DNA of 64,000 nucleotides, taken from NCBI GenBank assembly GCA_902592935.1, contig CACJGD010000002.1, forward strand, positions 29,889 through 93,888, given 5' to 3'. Both the position numbers and the translations under genes were made by a program. This document shows, one piece after another, positions 38,385 through 47,380 of this stretch. The notes under the pieces were generated by a model. It was not told the origin of the DNA and searched no databases. It saw only the letters and a list, made by a program, of their open reading frames with translations. Every line of letters starts with the position of its first letter. The stretch's first letter is position 1. This stretch comes from an uncultured Pelagibacteraceae bacterium. GTDB taxonomy: Bacteria; Pseudomonadota; Alphaproteobacteria; Pelagibacterales; Pelagibacteraceae.

Positions 38385-39374
38385 ATGTTAATTATTTTTT
38401 TACTCTTTAATTTTATATTATTTTTATTGTTTAATAAATTTTATAAAGTTATTGCAATTTACGATAGTCCAAATTCAATATTAAAAAAACATGATAAGAA
38501 AATGCCAGTCTATGGTGGAATAATTTTTTTTTTAAATTTTATTTTATTTTTCTTTTTAGATTTATTTTATTTTAATTCTTTTTTTGAAATATTTAGCAGA
38601 ACTAATATAGTTTTATTAATATCATCATCAGCTATTTTTTTAATGGGATTATTAGATGATAAATTTGAGTTAGATGCAAAAAACAAAACTTTACAAATAA
38701 TCTTTTTCTCAATTTTGCTTATAATATCAAGTGAGGTTTTTCATGTCAGATCAATTTATCTTGAAAATTTAGGAAATATTAATTTAAATAATTTTTCAAT
38801 TATATTCACAATTTTATGTGTGTTTACGTTTGTTAACTCCTACAACATGCTTGATGGGGCAGACTTAAATATAGCTTTGTATAATTTTTTTATATTAGCT
38901 GTTTTGTTCTATAAAACTAATTATAACGAATTAATCCTAGTTTTTTTAATTTCAAATACACTATTTTTCTTTCTTAATTTAAGAAATAAGACTTTTTTTG
39001 GTAATAATGGCTCTTACTTTTTTAGTTTTCTGATCGGTTTTTTAATAATTTATTTTTACAACACAGAAGTACTTTATGAAAAAAATATTATTTTAATAAT
39101 GCTTTGCCCTGTAGTTGAATTAATAAGATTGTTTTTAACTAGAATAATAAGTAATAAAAATCCATTTATTGGAGATAGGAATCATTTACATCACATTTCA
39201 CAAGATTTTTATGGAAAAAAGATTGGAATTGTTGTTTGCAATTTACTCGTAGTATTACCCTTGGCTTTAGACCAATTATTAAATTTAAATCTTTGGTTTA
39301 TAATTTTAGTATTTTTAATACTATATAGTTTTTTTATTATCATATTAAAAAAAAAAAATAAACTTGCAAAATAA
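38385..39374 (+). CDS. WecA/MraY-family polyprenyl-phosphate sugar-1-phosphate transferase
   Basis: KKMPVYGGIIFFL, FLMGLLDDKFELDAKNKTL, NSYNMLDGADLN, FFGNNGSYFFSFLIGFL, NHLHHIS. Confidence 0.9.
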   Translation: MLIIFLLFNFILFLLFNKFYKVIAIYDSPNSILKKHDKKMPVYGGIIFFLNFILFFFLDLFYFNSFFEIFSRTNIVLLISSSAIFLMGLLDDKFELDAKNKTLQIIFFSILLIISSEVFHVRSIYLENLGNINLNNFSIIFTILCVFTFVNSYNMLDGADLNIALYNFFILAVLFYKTNYNELILVFLISNTLFFFLNLRNKTFFGNNGSYFFSFLIGFLIIYFYNTEVLYEKNIILIMLCPVVELIRLFLTRIISNKNPFIGDRNHLHHISQDFYGKKIGIVVCNLLVVLPLALDQLLNLNLWFIILVFLILYSFFIIILKKKNKLAK

Positions 39375-40116
39375 ATTTAAAAAAAAATTAGCAGAAATAA
39401 TTTCATCATTATATTTTAAAGATGAAAAAAACTCATTTGCTCTGACATATCATTCTGTAAATAATACAAAAAATGATTTAACTTCAAAAATTTATCAGTT
39501 AGATGAACAAGAATTTAAAAACCAAATAAATTTTTTGATAAATAAAAATATTCAATTTAAAAAGCCTTCAAATTTATTTAAAGAGGATAGAGGATGTTTA
39601 ATCACTTTTGACGATGGTTACAAAAGTATAATTAAAAATGCTTTAGATTTTCTTAATCAAAAAAAAATTCCATATATCCTATTTGTTTGTCCTTCTCAAC
39701 TTTTGTCAAATTCAAAAGACTATATGAGTTTAATCGAATTAAAAGAGTTAGTTAATATGGAAAATGTTTACGTAGGTTCCCACTCCTTTAATCATATTAA
39801 GCTTAATGAACTAGAGGAAAAAAAAATAATTTCTGAACTTAAAGATAGTAAAAATTTTTTAGAACAAAAATTATCTGTCGAAGTAAACACAATATCTTAT
39901 CCTTTTGGTGCTATTGATGACAGAGTGTTAAAAATTGCTGAAGAAATAGGTTATAAATCAGGATTTTCGACAAAATTTGATTTTATTAAACAAGGATATA
40001 ATAAATTAAATTTGCCAAGAGTAGATATCTGGGATGGAGATAATTCAAAGATTTTTGAAAATAAAGTAATTGGTAAATGGAATTGGATGAGGTTTTTTTC
40101 AAAATATAAAATTTAA
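39364..40116 (+). CDS. Polysaccharide deacetylase (NodB-like), TTG start
   Basis: CLITFDDGYKSIIKNALDFL, VGSHSFNHIKLNEL, ISYPFGAIDDRVL. Confidence 0.9.
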   Translation: MQNKFKKKLAEIISSLYFKDEKNSFALTYHSVNNTKNDLTSKIYQLDEQEFKNQINFLINKNIQFKKPSNLFKEDRGCLITFDDGYKSIIKNALDFLNQKKIPYILFVCPSQLLSNSKDYMSLIELKELVNMENVYVGSHSFNHIKLNELEEKKIISELKDSKNFLEQKLSVEVNTISYPFGAIDDRVLKIAEEIGYKSGFSTKFDFIKQGYNKLNLPRVDIWDGDNSKIFENKVIGKWNWMRFFSKYKI

Positions 40117-40163
40117 AATAATTATTTCTTTAATTTTATTATTTATCTTATATTAGAGTATTC

Positions 40164-41168
40164 ATGAAAGTATTTATCTCAGGAATAGCAGGTTTTTTAG
40201 GATCTCATCTTGCAGAAATTTGTATTAAAAAAAAATACAAAGTTGTTGGTTGTGATACACTTATTGGTGGCACATTAGATAATTTAAGTGATCTTGATGT
40301 AGAATTCCACAAGGTGGATTGCAGTGATTTAGATAAAATGACTGAAATTATGAGAGGAGTAGATGTTTTATGTCATGCTGCAGCTTTTGCACATGAAGGA
40401 CTGTCCAATGTATCACCAAAGTTAGTTTCTGAAAATAATGTAGTTGGATCTGTATCTACGTTCACAGCAGCAATAAAAAATAAAGTTAAAAGAATAGTTT
40501 TTTGTTCTTCAATGGCCAGATATGGAAATGCACCAACACCTTATGTTGAGGATACGAAACCTTTGCCTATGGATCCATATGGTATTTCCAAGGTAGCTGC
40601 AGAAGATATACTTAAGATTCTTTCTAAAACTTATGGTTTTGAATATAATATAGCAGTACCCCATAACATAATAGGTCCAAAGCAAAAATATGACGATGCA
40701 TTTAGAAATGTAGCTTCAATAATGATAAATTTAATATTACAAAATCGTAGACCAACAATTTATGGAGATGGAAATCAGAAAAGATGTTTTTCTGATATTA
40801 ATGATTGCATTCAGTGTTTAGAAAAGCTGATGTTTGATCCTGAGGTAAAATCCCAAATTGTTAACATTGGTCCGGATGAAGAGTTTATATCGATAAATGA
40901 TTTATATGAAATGATATCAAATAAATTAAAATTTAATAAGGAACCTATATATGATAAAGCTAGACCAAATGAAGTATATCACGCTTTTTGTTCATCTGAT
41001 AAAGCAAGAAAAATTTTATCGTATGAAACCAAAGTGCACCTTACTGAGTCGTTAGATAAAATGATCGATTACATAAAGCTTAAAGGTCCAAAAAAATTTG
41101 AGTATAATTATGATATTGAGGTAGAGACTGATATCACACCTAAAACTTGGACAAAAAAATTATTTTAA
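40164..41168 (+). CDS. NAD-dependent epimerase/dehydratase (UDP-glucose 4-epimerase-like)
   Basis: VFISGIAGFLGSHLAEICI, VDVLCHAAAFAHEG, CSSMARYG, PYGISKVAAEDIL, IYGDGNQKRCFSDINDCI. Confidence 0.92.
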   Translation: MKVFISGIAGFLGSHLAEICIKKKYKVVGCDTLIGGTLDNLSDLDVEFHKVDCSDLDKMTEIMRGVDVLCHAAAFAHEGLSNVSPKLVSENNVVGSVSTFTAAIKNKVKRIVFCSSMARYGNAPTPYVEDTKPLPMDPYGISKVAAEDILKILSKTYGFEYNIAVPHNIIGPKQKYDDAFRNVASIMINLILQNRRPTIYGDGNQKRCFSDINDCIQCLEKLMFDPEVKSQIVNIGPDEEFISINDLYEMISNKLKFNKEPIYDKARPNEVYHAFCSSDKARKILSYETKVHLTESLDKMIDYIKLKGPKKFEYNYDIEVETDITPKTWTKKLF

Positions 41169-41170
41169 TA

Positions 41171-41872
41171 ATGCAGAAAAAGATTTTGAAGGATAATCTT
41201 ACTACAATTATTTTGTGTGGTGGAAAAGGAAAAAGACTTTTTCCACTAACTAAAAGTTTACCAAAGCCACTTGTCAAAATAAATGGCACTGAGATACTTA
41301 CATATATTTTAAAAAATCAGTTAAAATATAATTTAAAAGATATAATTATAGCAACTGGTTATAAACACAAATATTTTAAAAATTATCAAAAAAAAAATAA
41401 TAAAAAATTTAAAATTAAACTAGTAAATACAAATGTTAAAGCTGATATTATTCAGAGAATTATTAAATGTGAAAAATATTGCAAGGACTACGTGATGGTA
41501 TGTTATGGAGATACAATTGTAGATATAAATATAGATAAACTTATCAAGTTTTTTTTAATTAATAAAAAAAACATAGTATTGTCCTCATATAATTTAAAAT
41601 CCCAATTTGGCTTAATGAAAATAACAAGATCAGGAAAAGTAAAATCCTTTGAGGAAAAACCAAATCTTAATCTTTTTTTTAATATAGGATATTTTCTTTT
41701 TAAAAGAGATAAATTTAAATATATAAAAAATTTTAGTAGTTTTAAAAAATTTTTAGAAAATAAAAATTCTTTAAAAATGTTAAGAAGCTTTATACATAAA
41801 GGAAATCATATTACAGTTAATACCCTCAATGAATTAAATGATGCAAAGAAAAAATTAAAAAATTTAAATTAA
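41171..41872 (+). CDS. Sugar nucleotidyltransferase
   Basis: TTIILCGGKGKRLFPLTKSLPKPLVKINGTEILTYIL; ATG at 41171 preferred over the track start at 41147. Confidence 0.9.
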   Translation: MQKKILKDNLTTIILCGGKGKRLFPLTKSLPKPLVKINGTEILTYILKNQLKYNLKDIIIATGYKHKYFKNYQKKNNKKFKIKLVNTNVKADIIQRIIKCEKYCKDYVMVCYGDTIVDINIDKLIKFFLINKKNIVLSSYNLKSQFGLMKITRSGKVKSFEEKPNLNLFFNIGYFLFKRDKFKYIKNFSSFKKFLENKNSLKMLRSFIHKGNHITVNTLNELNDAKKKLKNLN

Positions 41873-42882
41873 TGAAAAAAAAATTTTGGAAAAACAAAAA
41901 AGTATTAATTACTGGTATAGATGGTTTTGTAGGTTCTAATTTATCAAAAAAATTAATTAAATTAGGATCAAATGTATCAGGTATAATTCTTAAGAATAAT
42001 AAAAAATCTTTACTTTATTATGAAAAAATTAATAGAGATTGCAAATTATATAAGGGTGATTTAACAAATAAAAGTTTTGTAGAAAAAATTTTTAAGAAAA
42101 ATTTTGAAATAGTTTTTCATCTTGCTGCTCAAGTTGAAGTTGGTATTGCTAATAAAAGTCCATACAATACATGGGAAAGTAATATCAGAGGTACCTACAC
42201 AATATTAGATTCCATGTTAAAGAGTAAAAAAATTAAATCTATAATAGTCGCATCCTCAGATAAATCTTATGGAACATATCCAAAAAATAAACTTCCTTAC
42301 AAAGAAGATTATCCATCAAAAGCAATATACCCATATGATGTTTCAAAAGCATGTGCTGATATGATTACCAGATCTTACTCTTCAGATTTATTTAAACTCC
42401 CGATAATAGTAACAAGATTTTCTAATATTTATGGACCAGGACAGCTTCACTTCAGCGCTTTAATCCCAGACATTGTTAGATCTTTAGTCCTAAAAAAAAA
42501 ATTTATTCCTCGTGGAGATGGCAAGGATTTAAGAGATTATGTTTACATTGATGATATTGTTGATTTATATCTTTTATTATCTAGAAAATTATACTTTAAA
42601 CCTAGTCTCACTGGTCAAATATTCAATGCTGGTATTAATAAACCAATAAAAGTAAAAGAAGTAGTAAAGAAATTTTATTTTTATAGGAAAGAATTAAAAA
42701 AGTATAAAGATATTGTTAATTTAATGAAATTAAAAAAAACAAAAGGTGAAATACCTTTTCAATATATGGATTACAAGAAATTAAATAAATATTTTGGTTG
42801 GTCGCCTAAATTTGAATTTGATGATACAATTCCTCATGTTTATGACTGGTATGAAAAATACCTAAGAAAAAAAAATGCATAA
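41872..42882 (+). CDS. NAD-dependent sugar dehydratase/epimerase (CDP-glucose 4,6-dehydratase-like)
   Basis: VLITGIDGFVGSNLSKKLI, VFHLAAQVEVGIANKSPYNTWESNIRGTYTILD, YPYDVSKACADMITRSY, RFSNIYGPGQLHFSALIPDI. Confidence 0.9.
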   Translation: MKKKFWKNKKVLITGIDGFVGSNLSKKLIKLGSNVSGIILKNNKKSLLYYEKINRDCKLYKGDLTNKSFVEKIFKKNFEIVFHLAAQVEVGIANKSPYNTWESNIRGTYTILDSMLKSKKIKSIIVASSDKSYGTYPKNKLPYKEDYPSKAIYPYDVSKACADMITRSYSSDLFKLPIIVTRFSNIYGPGQLHFSALIPDIVRSLVLKKKFIPRGDGKDLRDYVYIDDIVDLYLLLSRKLYFKPSLTGQIFNAGINKPIKVKEVVKKFYFYRKELKKYKDIVNLMKLKKTKGEIPFQYMDYKKLNKYFGWSPKFEFDDTIPHVYDWYEKYLRKKNA

Positions 42883-43708
42883 GTGCAATTTTTGCAGAAA
42901 AAAAATACCTTCGATAAAGGTTTCAAACTATTTTAATAAATTTGAAGAGGGTAAATTTTTTAAATGCTCAAGTTGCAAAATATATATAAATAATAAAATT
43001 ACAAAAAAAATTTATACATCGTCTAAAAAAAATATTAATTCTTATTTAAATAAAAATATTTTATACTTTTTAAAATCATTATTTTTATATTTATATTTTT
43101 TGAAACTAAAAAAGTTCTTTCCAAACAAGGAAAATATAATTCTCGATTTTGGATCAGGATCTGGAGAGTTTTCAAATATTATATCGAAATCAAAAAATAG
43201 AATATTTTCATCAGACTATACATTTAATAAATCTTTATATAGTAAAAAAGTAACATTTATAAAGATTGAAAACTTATTTAAAAAAAAAAATAAAAACAAA
43301 TTTAATGTTATTTTTTTAAGACATGTGTTGGAACATATTTACGATTTCAACAAATTAATTCCAAAACTCAAATTATTATTAAAGAAAAATGGAAAAATTA
43401 TCATTGAAATTCCAAATTACCACAGTTTTTGGAGAGAAGTATTGAAAGGTAAATGGCCAGGTTTCTTTTATCCATATCATCATTATGTGTTTTCAAAACA
43501 ATTTTTAATTAAACAATTTAAAAGCCATAAATTAAAAATAGTAAAAGTAAACTTTGTAGAACCTCCTATATTTGGAAGTTATTTTTCATCTATAGGTATT
43601 AACAGATCATTAAGTAAGTTTTTGTCTATAATTTTGTATCCAGTACAATTTATGATCTCTAAATTTAATTCTTCATCAGAAGGTATACTTTTTATTTTAA
43701 AAAAATGA
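42875..43708 (+). CDS. Class I SAM-dependent methyltransferase with N-terminal zinc-ribbon-like Cys motif
   Basis: MHKCNFCRKKI..FKCSSCKIY; IILDFGSGSGEFSNII; FNVIFLRHVLEHIYDFNKLI. Confidence 0.85.
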   Translation: MHKCNFCRKKIPSIKVSNYFNKFEEGKFFKCSSCKIYINNKITKKIYTSSKKNINSYLNKNILYFLKSLFLYLYFLKLKKFFPNKENIILDFGSGSGEFSNIISKSKNRIFSSDYTFNKSLYSKKVTFIKIENLFKKKNKNKFNVIFLRHVLEHIYDFNKLIPKLKLLLKKNGKIIIEIPNYHSFWREVLKGKWPGFFYPYHHYVFSKQFLIKQFKSHKLKIVKVNFVEPPIFGSYFSSIGINRSLSKFLSIILYPVQFMISKFNSSSEGILFILKK

Positions 43709-44499
43709 TTAATATAATTAGTTATATATTATTTTTTTTTGGAAATTTTTTATTTATATTATTTATACCTGACTTAAAAGTCCAAAGCTTTTTATATATT
43801 TATACATTAAGTAGTTTAATAGTTGGACCAACATCATTTATTTTTTTTTCAAAGTTTTTGAATCAGTATAACAAAATTAAAATTTTAATATTGATTTTGA
43901 GTTTATTAATTATTTTTTATAATAATAATAATTATCTTTATTTCGTTTATACTCTAAATATTTTTTTTTCAGATTTGTTTTCTTCTCAGATAAAAGGTAA
44001 AAAAATAAACTTTTTATTCAAAAGTTTATTATTCTTGTCTGTTACTCCTTTAATATTTAATTTTTATTCTTTTGAATTTACATTATTATTAAGGATAATC
44101 TTATGTATTGGTTTAATAGTTTTATTATTAATTATAAAGCCACTATATATTAAACTTGATATTGTTAATCCGCTTTTATATCAAACCATAACAAATATTA
44201 ATTATTATGGTTCATTATTTATTTTAACATTAATTTTAGAAAAATTTACACTTAAAATAACTTATATAACTTTTCAAATTGGGTTTTCAATAATTCTTAA
44301 ATATTATGACTTGAGAATAAGAAATATTATAGATAACCAAAAATTTAAAAATAATTTAAAATACATTGTATTAATTATTTTTTCTTTACCTTTAATCTTT
44401 TTTTTCAGAAATCCTTTTTTATCTGTATTTATTTTATATTATCTAAGTATTATTTTTTTCTTTTTAATGAAGTATAAGTTTTTAAATAAAAATGATTAA
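43705..44499 (+). CDS. Polytopic membrane protein, unknown
   Basis: 264 aa, almost entirely hydrophobic (about 8-9 TM); overlaps the preceding and following genes in the glycan operon. Confidence 0.6.
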   Translation: MINIISYILFFFGNFLFILFIPDLKVQSFLYIYTLSSLIVGPTSFIFFSKFLNQYNKIKILILILSLLIIFYNNNNYLYFVYTLNIFFSDLFSSQIKGKKINFLFKSLLFLSVTPLIFNFYSFEFTLLLRIILCIGLIVLLLIIKPLYIKLDIVNPLLYQTITNINYYGSLFILTLILEKFTLKITYITFQIGFSIILKYYDLRIRNIIDNQKFKNNLKYIVLIIFSLPLIFFFRNPFLSVFILYYLSIIFFFLMKYKFLNKND

Positions 44500-45550
44500 A
44501 GTTGGAATAATAGGTATAAGAGGTTTGCCTGCACGATACGGGGCATTTGATCAATTTGTAAACCAATTCGTAAATTATACAAATTTAAATAAAAAAGAAA
44601 TTAAATTTTATATTTCTGCTGAACATACTCGCGAAAAAATTACTATTGAAAATGTTCATCAATTTTATTTTTATCGAGGAAAAAGTATTTTTATCTTATT
44701 AAATAACTTCATATCAATGGTGTATTTTTATTTAAGAGGTGTAAGAACTTTTTTATTTTTTGGTTACGGTCCAGTTATTTTTTTCCCATTATTAAATTTG
44801 TTAGGGTGTAAAATAATTTGTAATGTTGATGGAATTGAATGGAGGAGAGTAAACTCTAAGATAAAAAAAAATTATTTTAAGTTTTGTGAAAAGTTTCTTT
44901 CAAGAGTAAAAGTAAATTTAATTTTTGATTCTTTAGTAATAAAGAGATACTATGGCATTATACATCAATTGAGCGGTAAATTGTTATATTATCCATCTGA
45001 TTTTGAATTAAAAGAAATTAACAAAAAGAAAAAAAACTATTCACGAAATTATAAAGTTATAGCAGTAATGAGGTTTTTACCTGAAAATAACATTGAAACT
45101 ATTGTTAATACTTTTGTTGAATTAAACAAACAAAATATAAGTAATCATACATTATATTTAGTGGGTAATGAAAATGAATATTTTAGAGAAACTATAAAAC
45201 CTAAAATGGTAGACATAAAAAATATTGTATTCTTGGGTCCAATTTATAATAGAAACAAACTTTATGATTTGTGGAGTTCATCAGATTATTATATCCATGG
45301 TCATAGTGTTGGTGGAACTAACCCAACTTTAATAGAAGCAATTAGCTTAAAATTGCCAATCATAGCATATAATTGCAGTTTCAATAAAAAAGTTTTGGGT
45401 GTTGGTGGCTTATTTTTTAAAGATTCAAAAGAATTATTAGAGATGATTAAAAGTGAAAAATTTGTAGATCAAAATTTAAACATTGATTTTAACCTCTTTA
45501 AAAAGGATTTTATTAACGAACAATATATCGAATTAATAAAAAGCCCATAA
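44492..45550 (+). CDS. Glycosyltransferase (DUF1972/rhamnosyltransferase-like GT4)
   Basis: IKVGIIGIRGLPARYGAFDQFVNQFVNY..FGYGPVIFFPLLNLLGCKIICNVDGIEWRR..YYIHGHSVGGTNPTLIEAISLKLPIIAYN. Confidence 0.9.
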   Translation: MIKVGIIGIRGLPARYGAFDQFVNQFVNYTNLNKKEIKFYISAEHTREKITIENVHQFYFYRGKSIFILLNNFISMVYFYLRGVRTFLFFGYGPVIFFPLLNLLGCKIICNVDGIEWRRVNSKIKKNYFKFCEKFLSRVKVNLIFDSLVIKRYYGIIHQLSGKLLYYPSDFELKEINKKKKNYSRNYKVIAVMRFLPENNIETIVNTFVELNKQNISNHTLYLVGNENEYFRETIKPKMVDIKNIVFLGPIYNRNKLYDLWSSSDYYIHGHSVGGTNPTLIEAISLKLPIIAYNCSFNKKVLGVGGLFFKDSKELLEMIKSEKFVDQNLNIDFNLFKKDFINEQYIELIKSP

Positions 45551-45568
45551 ATTAGCGTCTAATTTATG
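45546..45568. repeat. Perfect 10-bp inverted repeat (hairpin), possible terminator/processing site
   Basis: CATAAATTAG-CGT-CTAATTTATG, overlapping the stop codon of the last island gene and just upstream of 5S rRNA. Confidence 0.75.
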
Positions 45569-45597
45569 TTTACAAATATTTTTTGTGATATATAAGG

Positions 45598-45717
45598 TGC
45601 CAGCCGGTGGTTATAGCGAAAGGGTTATACCCGATCCCATTCCGAACTCGGAAGTCAAGCCTTTCTGCGCCGATGGTACTTTGTCTTAAGATACGGGAGA
45701 GTAGGTCATTGCCGGCA
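45598..45717 (+). rRNA. rrf: 5S ribosomal RNA
   Basis: TGCCAGCCGGTGGTTATAGCGAAAGGGTTATACCCGATCCCATTCCGAACTCGGAAGTCAAGCC...GATGGTACTTTGTCTTAAGATACGGGAGAGTAGGTCATTGCCGGCA; conserved 5S motifs and a terminal helix. Confidence 0.96.
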
Positions 45718-45726
45718 TTTAAAACT

Positions 45727-45852
45727 ATGAAAATAAAAAGCTCATTAAAATCTATAAAAAAAAGAGACCTAAACTCGAAACTAGTTAGAAGAAGAGGTAG
45801 AGTTTATGTGATTAACAAAACTAATCCAAAATTTAAAGCAAGACAGAAATAA
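45727..45852 (+). CDS. rpmJ: 50S ribosomal protein L36
   Basis: [41 protein letters not shown]. The track ORF 45607-45852 wrongly reads through 5S. Confidence 0.93.
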   Translation: MKIKSSLKSIKKRDLNSKLVRRRGRVYVINKTNPKFKARQK

Positions 45853-45857
45853 ATTTT

Positions 45858-45968
45858 ATGGATAATGAAAACCATAAAAATACATGGAATAATTTTACCA
45901 AGTTTGTTCTGTGGGGAACTGTCGCTGTCATAGTAGTTTTAGTTTTAATGGCATTATTCTTATTATAG
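45858..45968 (+). CDS. aa3-type cytochrome c oxidase subunit IV-like small protein (absent from ORF track)
   Basis: MDNENHKNTWNNFTKFVLWGTVAVIVVLVLMALFLL*; 36 aa, single TM, directly upstream of pntA. Confidence 0.75.
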   Translation: MDNENHKNTWNNFTKFVLWGTVAVIVVLVLMALFLL

Positions 45969-45979
45969 ACTTTTTTTAA

Positions 45980-47068
45980 ATGAAAATCGGGTCTATATCA
46001 GAAAATCAAAATCTAGAGAAAAGAATTGCAATTACTCCAGAGATGGTAAAAAAATATACTTCTCTAGGATTACAGATATGTTTGAGTGAAAATTATGGTT
46101 CTCATCTGGGTATTAAAGATGAACAATATATAGAAATGGGAGTAAAAATTTCTAAAGATGAAATAGAAATTTTAAAATCATCAGACATTATTGTTCAGCT
46201 TGGTATGTTACCTGATGATAAAAGTTTAAATATAAACGAAAACCAGACACTAATTGGAGTTTTAAACCCTTATAATAATAAAGAAAAATTAGATAGGTTA
46301 GCTAAAAAAAAAATTAATCTTTTTTCATTGGAATTGCTTCCAAGAATTACAAGGGCCCAATCTATGGATATTTTATCGTCACAAGCAAATTTAGCAGGTT
46401 ATAAAGCAGTCTTAGAATCGTTTGCAAATTTTGAGAAAGCTATACCAATGATGATGACTGCAGCGGGCACAGTTCCAGCTGCTAAGGTTTTAATTGTTGG
46501 TGCGGGAGTCGCTGGACTTCAGGCAATTGCAACAGCGAAGAGAATGGGTGCAATAGTTTTTGCTACAGATGTAAGAATGGCCTCTAAGGAGCAAGTTGAA
46601 AGTTTAGGTGGAAAATTCCTTACAGTTGAAGGTTCAGAAAATTTAGAAACTGAGGGCGGTTATGCAAAAGAAGCTTCAGATGATTTTAAAAAAAAACAGG
46701 AAGATCTTTTATCCGAAACTTTAAAGAAAATTGATATTGTAATTTGTACAGCTTTAATTCCAGGAAAAAAAGCACCATTAATTATCAAAGACAATATGAT
46801 AGATAATATGCAAGCTGGCTCGGTTATTTATGACCTTGCTGCAATTCAAGGGGGGAATACAGCTTTTACAAAAGTAGACAAAATTATAGAGAGAAATGGA
46901 GTAAAAATAATGGGTGAAAGCAACATACTGAATAAGTTACCCATTTCAGCTTCAAGTTTGTATGCAAAAAATATGTTTAATTTTGTTGAGAATTTAATCG
47001 ACAAAGAGACTAAAAAAATAAATATTAATTTAGAAGATGAAATTATAGAAAAAACATTAATTAGATAA
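45980..47068 (+). CDS. pntAA: NAD(P) transhydrogenase subunit alpha, part 1
   Basis: EKRIAITPEMVKKYTSLG, RAQSMDILSSQANLAGYKAV, VLIVGAGVAGLQAIATAKRMGAIVFATDVR. Confidence 0.96.
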   Translation: MKIGSISENQNLEKRIAITPEMVKKYTSLGLQICLSENYGSHLGIKDEQYIEMGVKISKDEIEILKSSDIIVQLGMLPDDKSLNINENQTLIGVLNPYNNKEKLDRLAKKKINLFSLELLPRITRAQSMDILSSQANLAGYKAVLESFANFEKAIPMMMTAAGTVPAAKVLIVGAGVAGLQAIATAKRMGAIVFATDVRMASKEQVESLGGKFLTVEGSENLETEGGYAKEASDDFKKKQEDLLSETLKKIDIVICTALIPGKKAPLIIKDNMIDNMQAGSVIYDLAAIQGGNTAFTKVDKIIERNGVKIMGESNILNKLPISASSLYAKNMFNFVENLIDKETKKININLEDEIIEKTLIR

Positions 47069-47071
47069 ATT

Positions 47072-47380
47072 ATGGAAATAGATCCTTTAATATTTAGACT
47101 AAGTATTTTTATCCTTTCAATATTTGTAGGTTATTATGTGGTATGGAGTGTTACTCCCTCTTTACATACACCATTAATGTCTGTTACTAACGCAATTTCG
47201 TCAGTAATTATTGTTGGAGCTATCATAGCAGGTCTATCAGGAAATTCTGAGAGTGTTTTTAACACGTCGAGTATTTTTGGCTTTTTAGCAATATCCTTAG
47301 CGGCAGTTAATATTTTTGGGGGATTTCTCGTTACTCAAAGGATGCTAGCAATGTATAAAAAAAAGAAAAAAGATAAATAA
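47072..47380 (+). CDS. pntAB: NAD(P) transhydrogenase subunit alpha, part 2
   Basis: FVGYYVVWSVTPSLHTPLMSVTNAISSVIIVGAI; between pntAA and pntB. Confidence 0.95.
   Translation: MEIDPLIFRLSIFILSIFVGYYVVWSVTPSLHTPLMSVTNAISSVIIVGAIIAGLSGNSESVFNTSSIFGFLAISLAAVNIFGGFLVTQRMLAMYKKKKKDK

Noticed and set aside
45607-45852. 81-aa ORF in the track spanning 5S rRNA and rpmJ
   Set aside because: The N-terminal half is translated from 5S rRNA; the real gene is rpmJ from the ATG at 45727.
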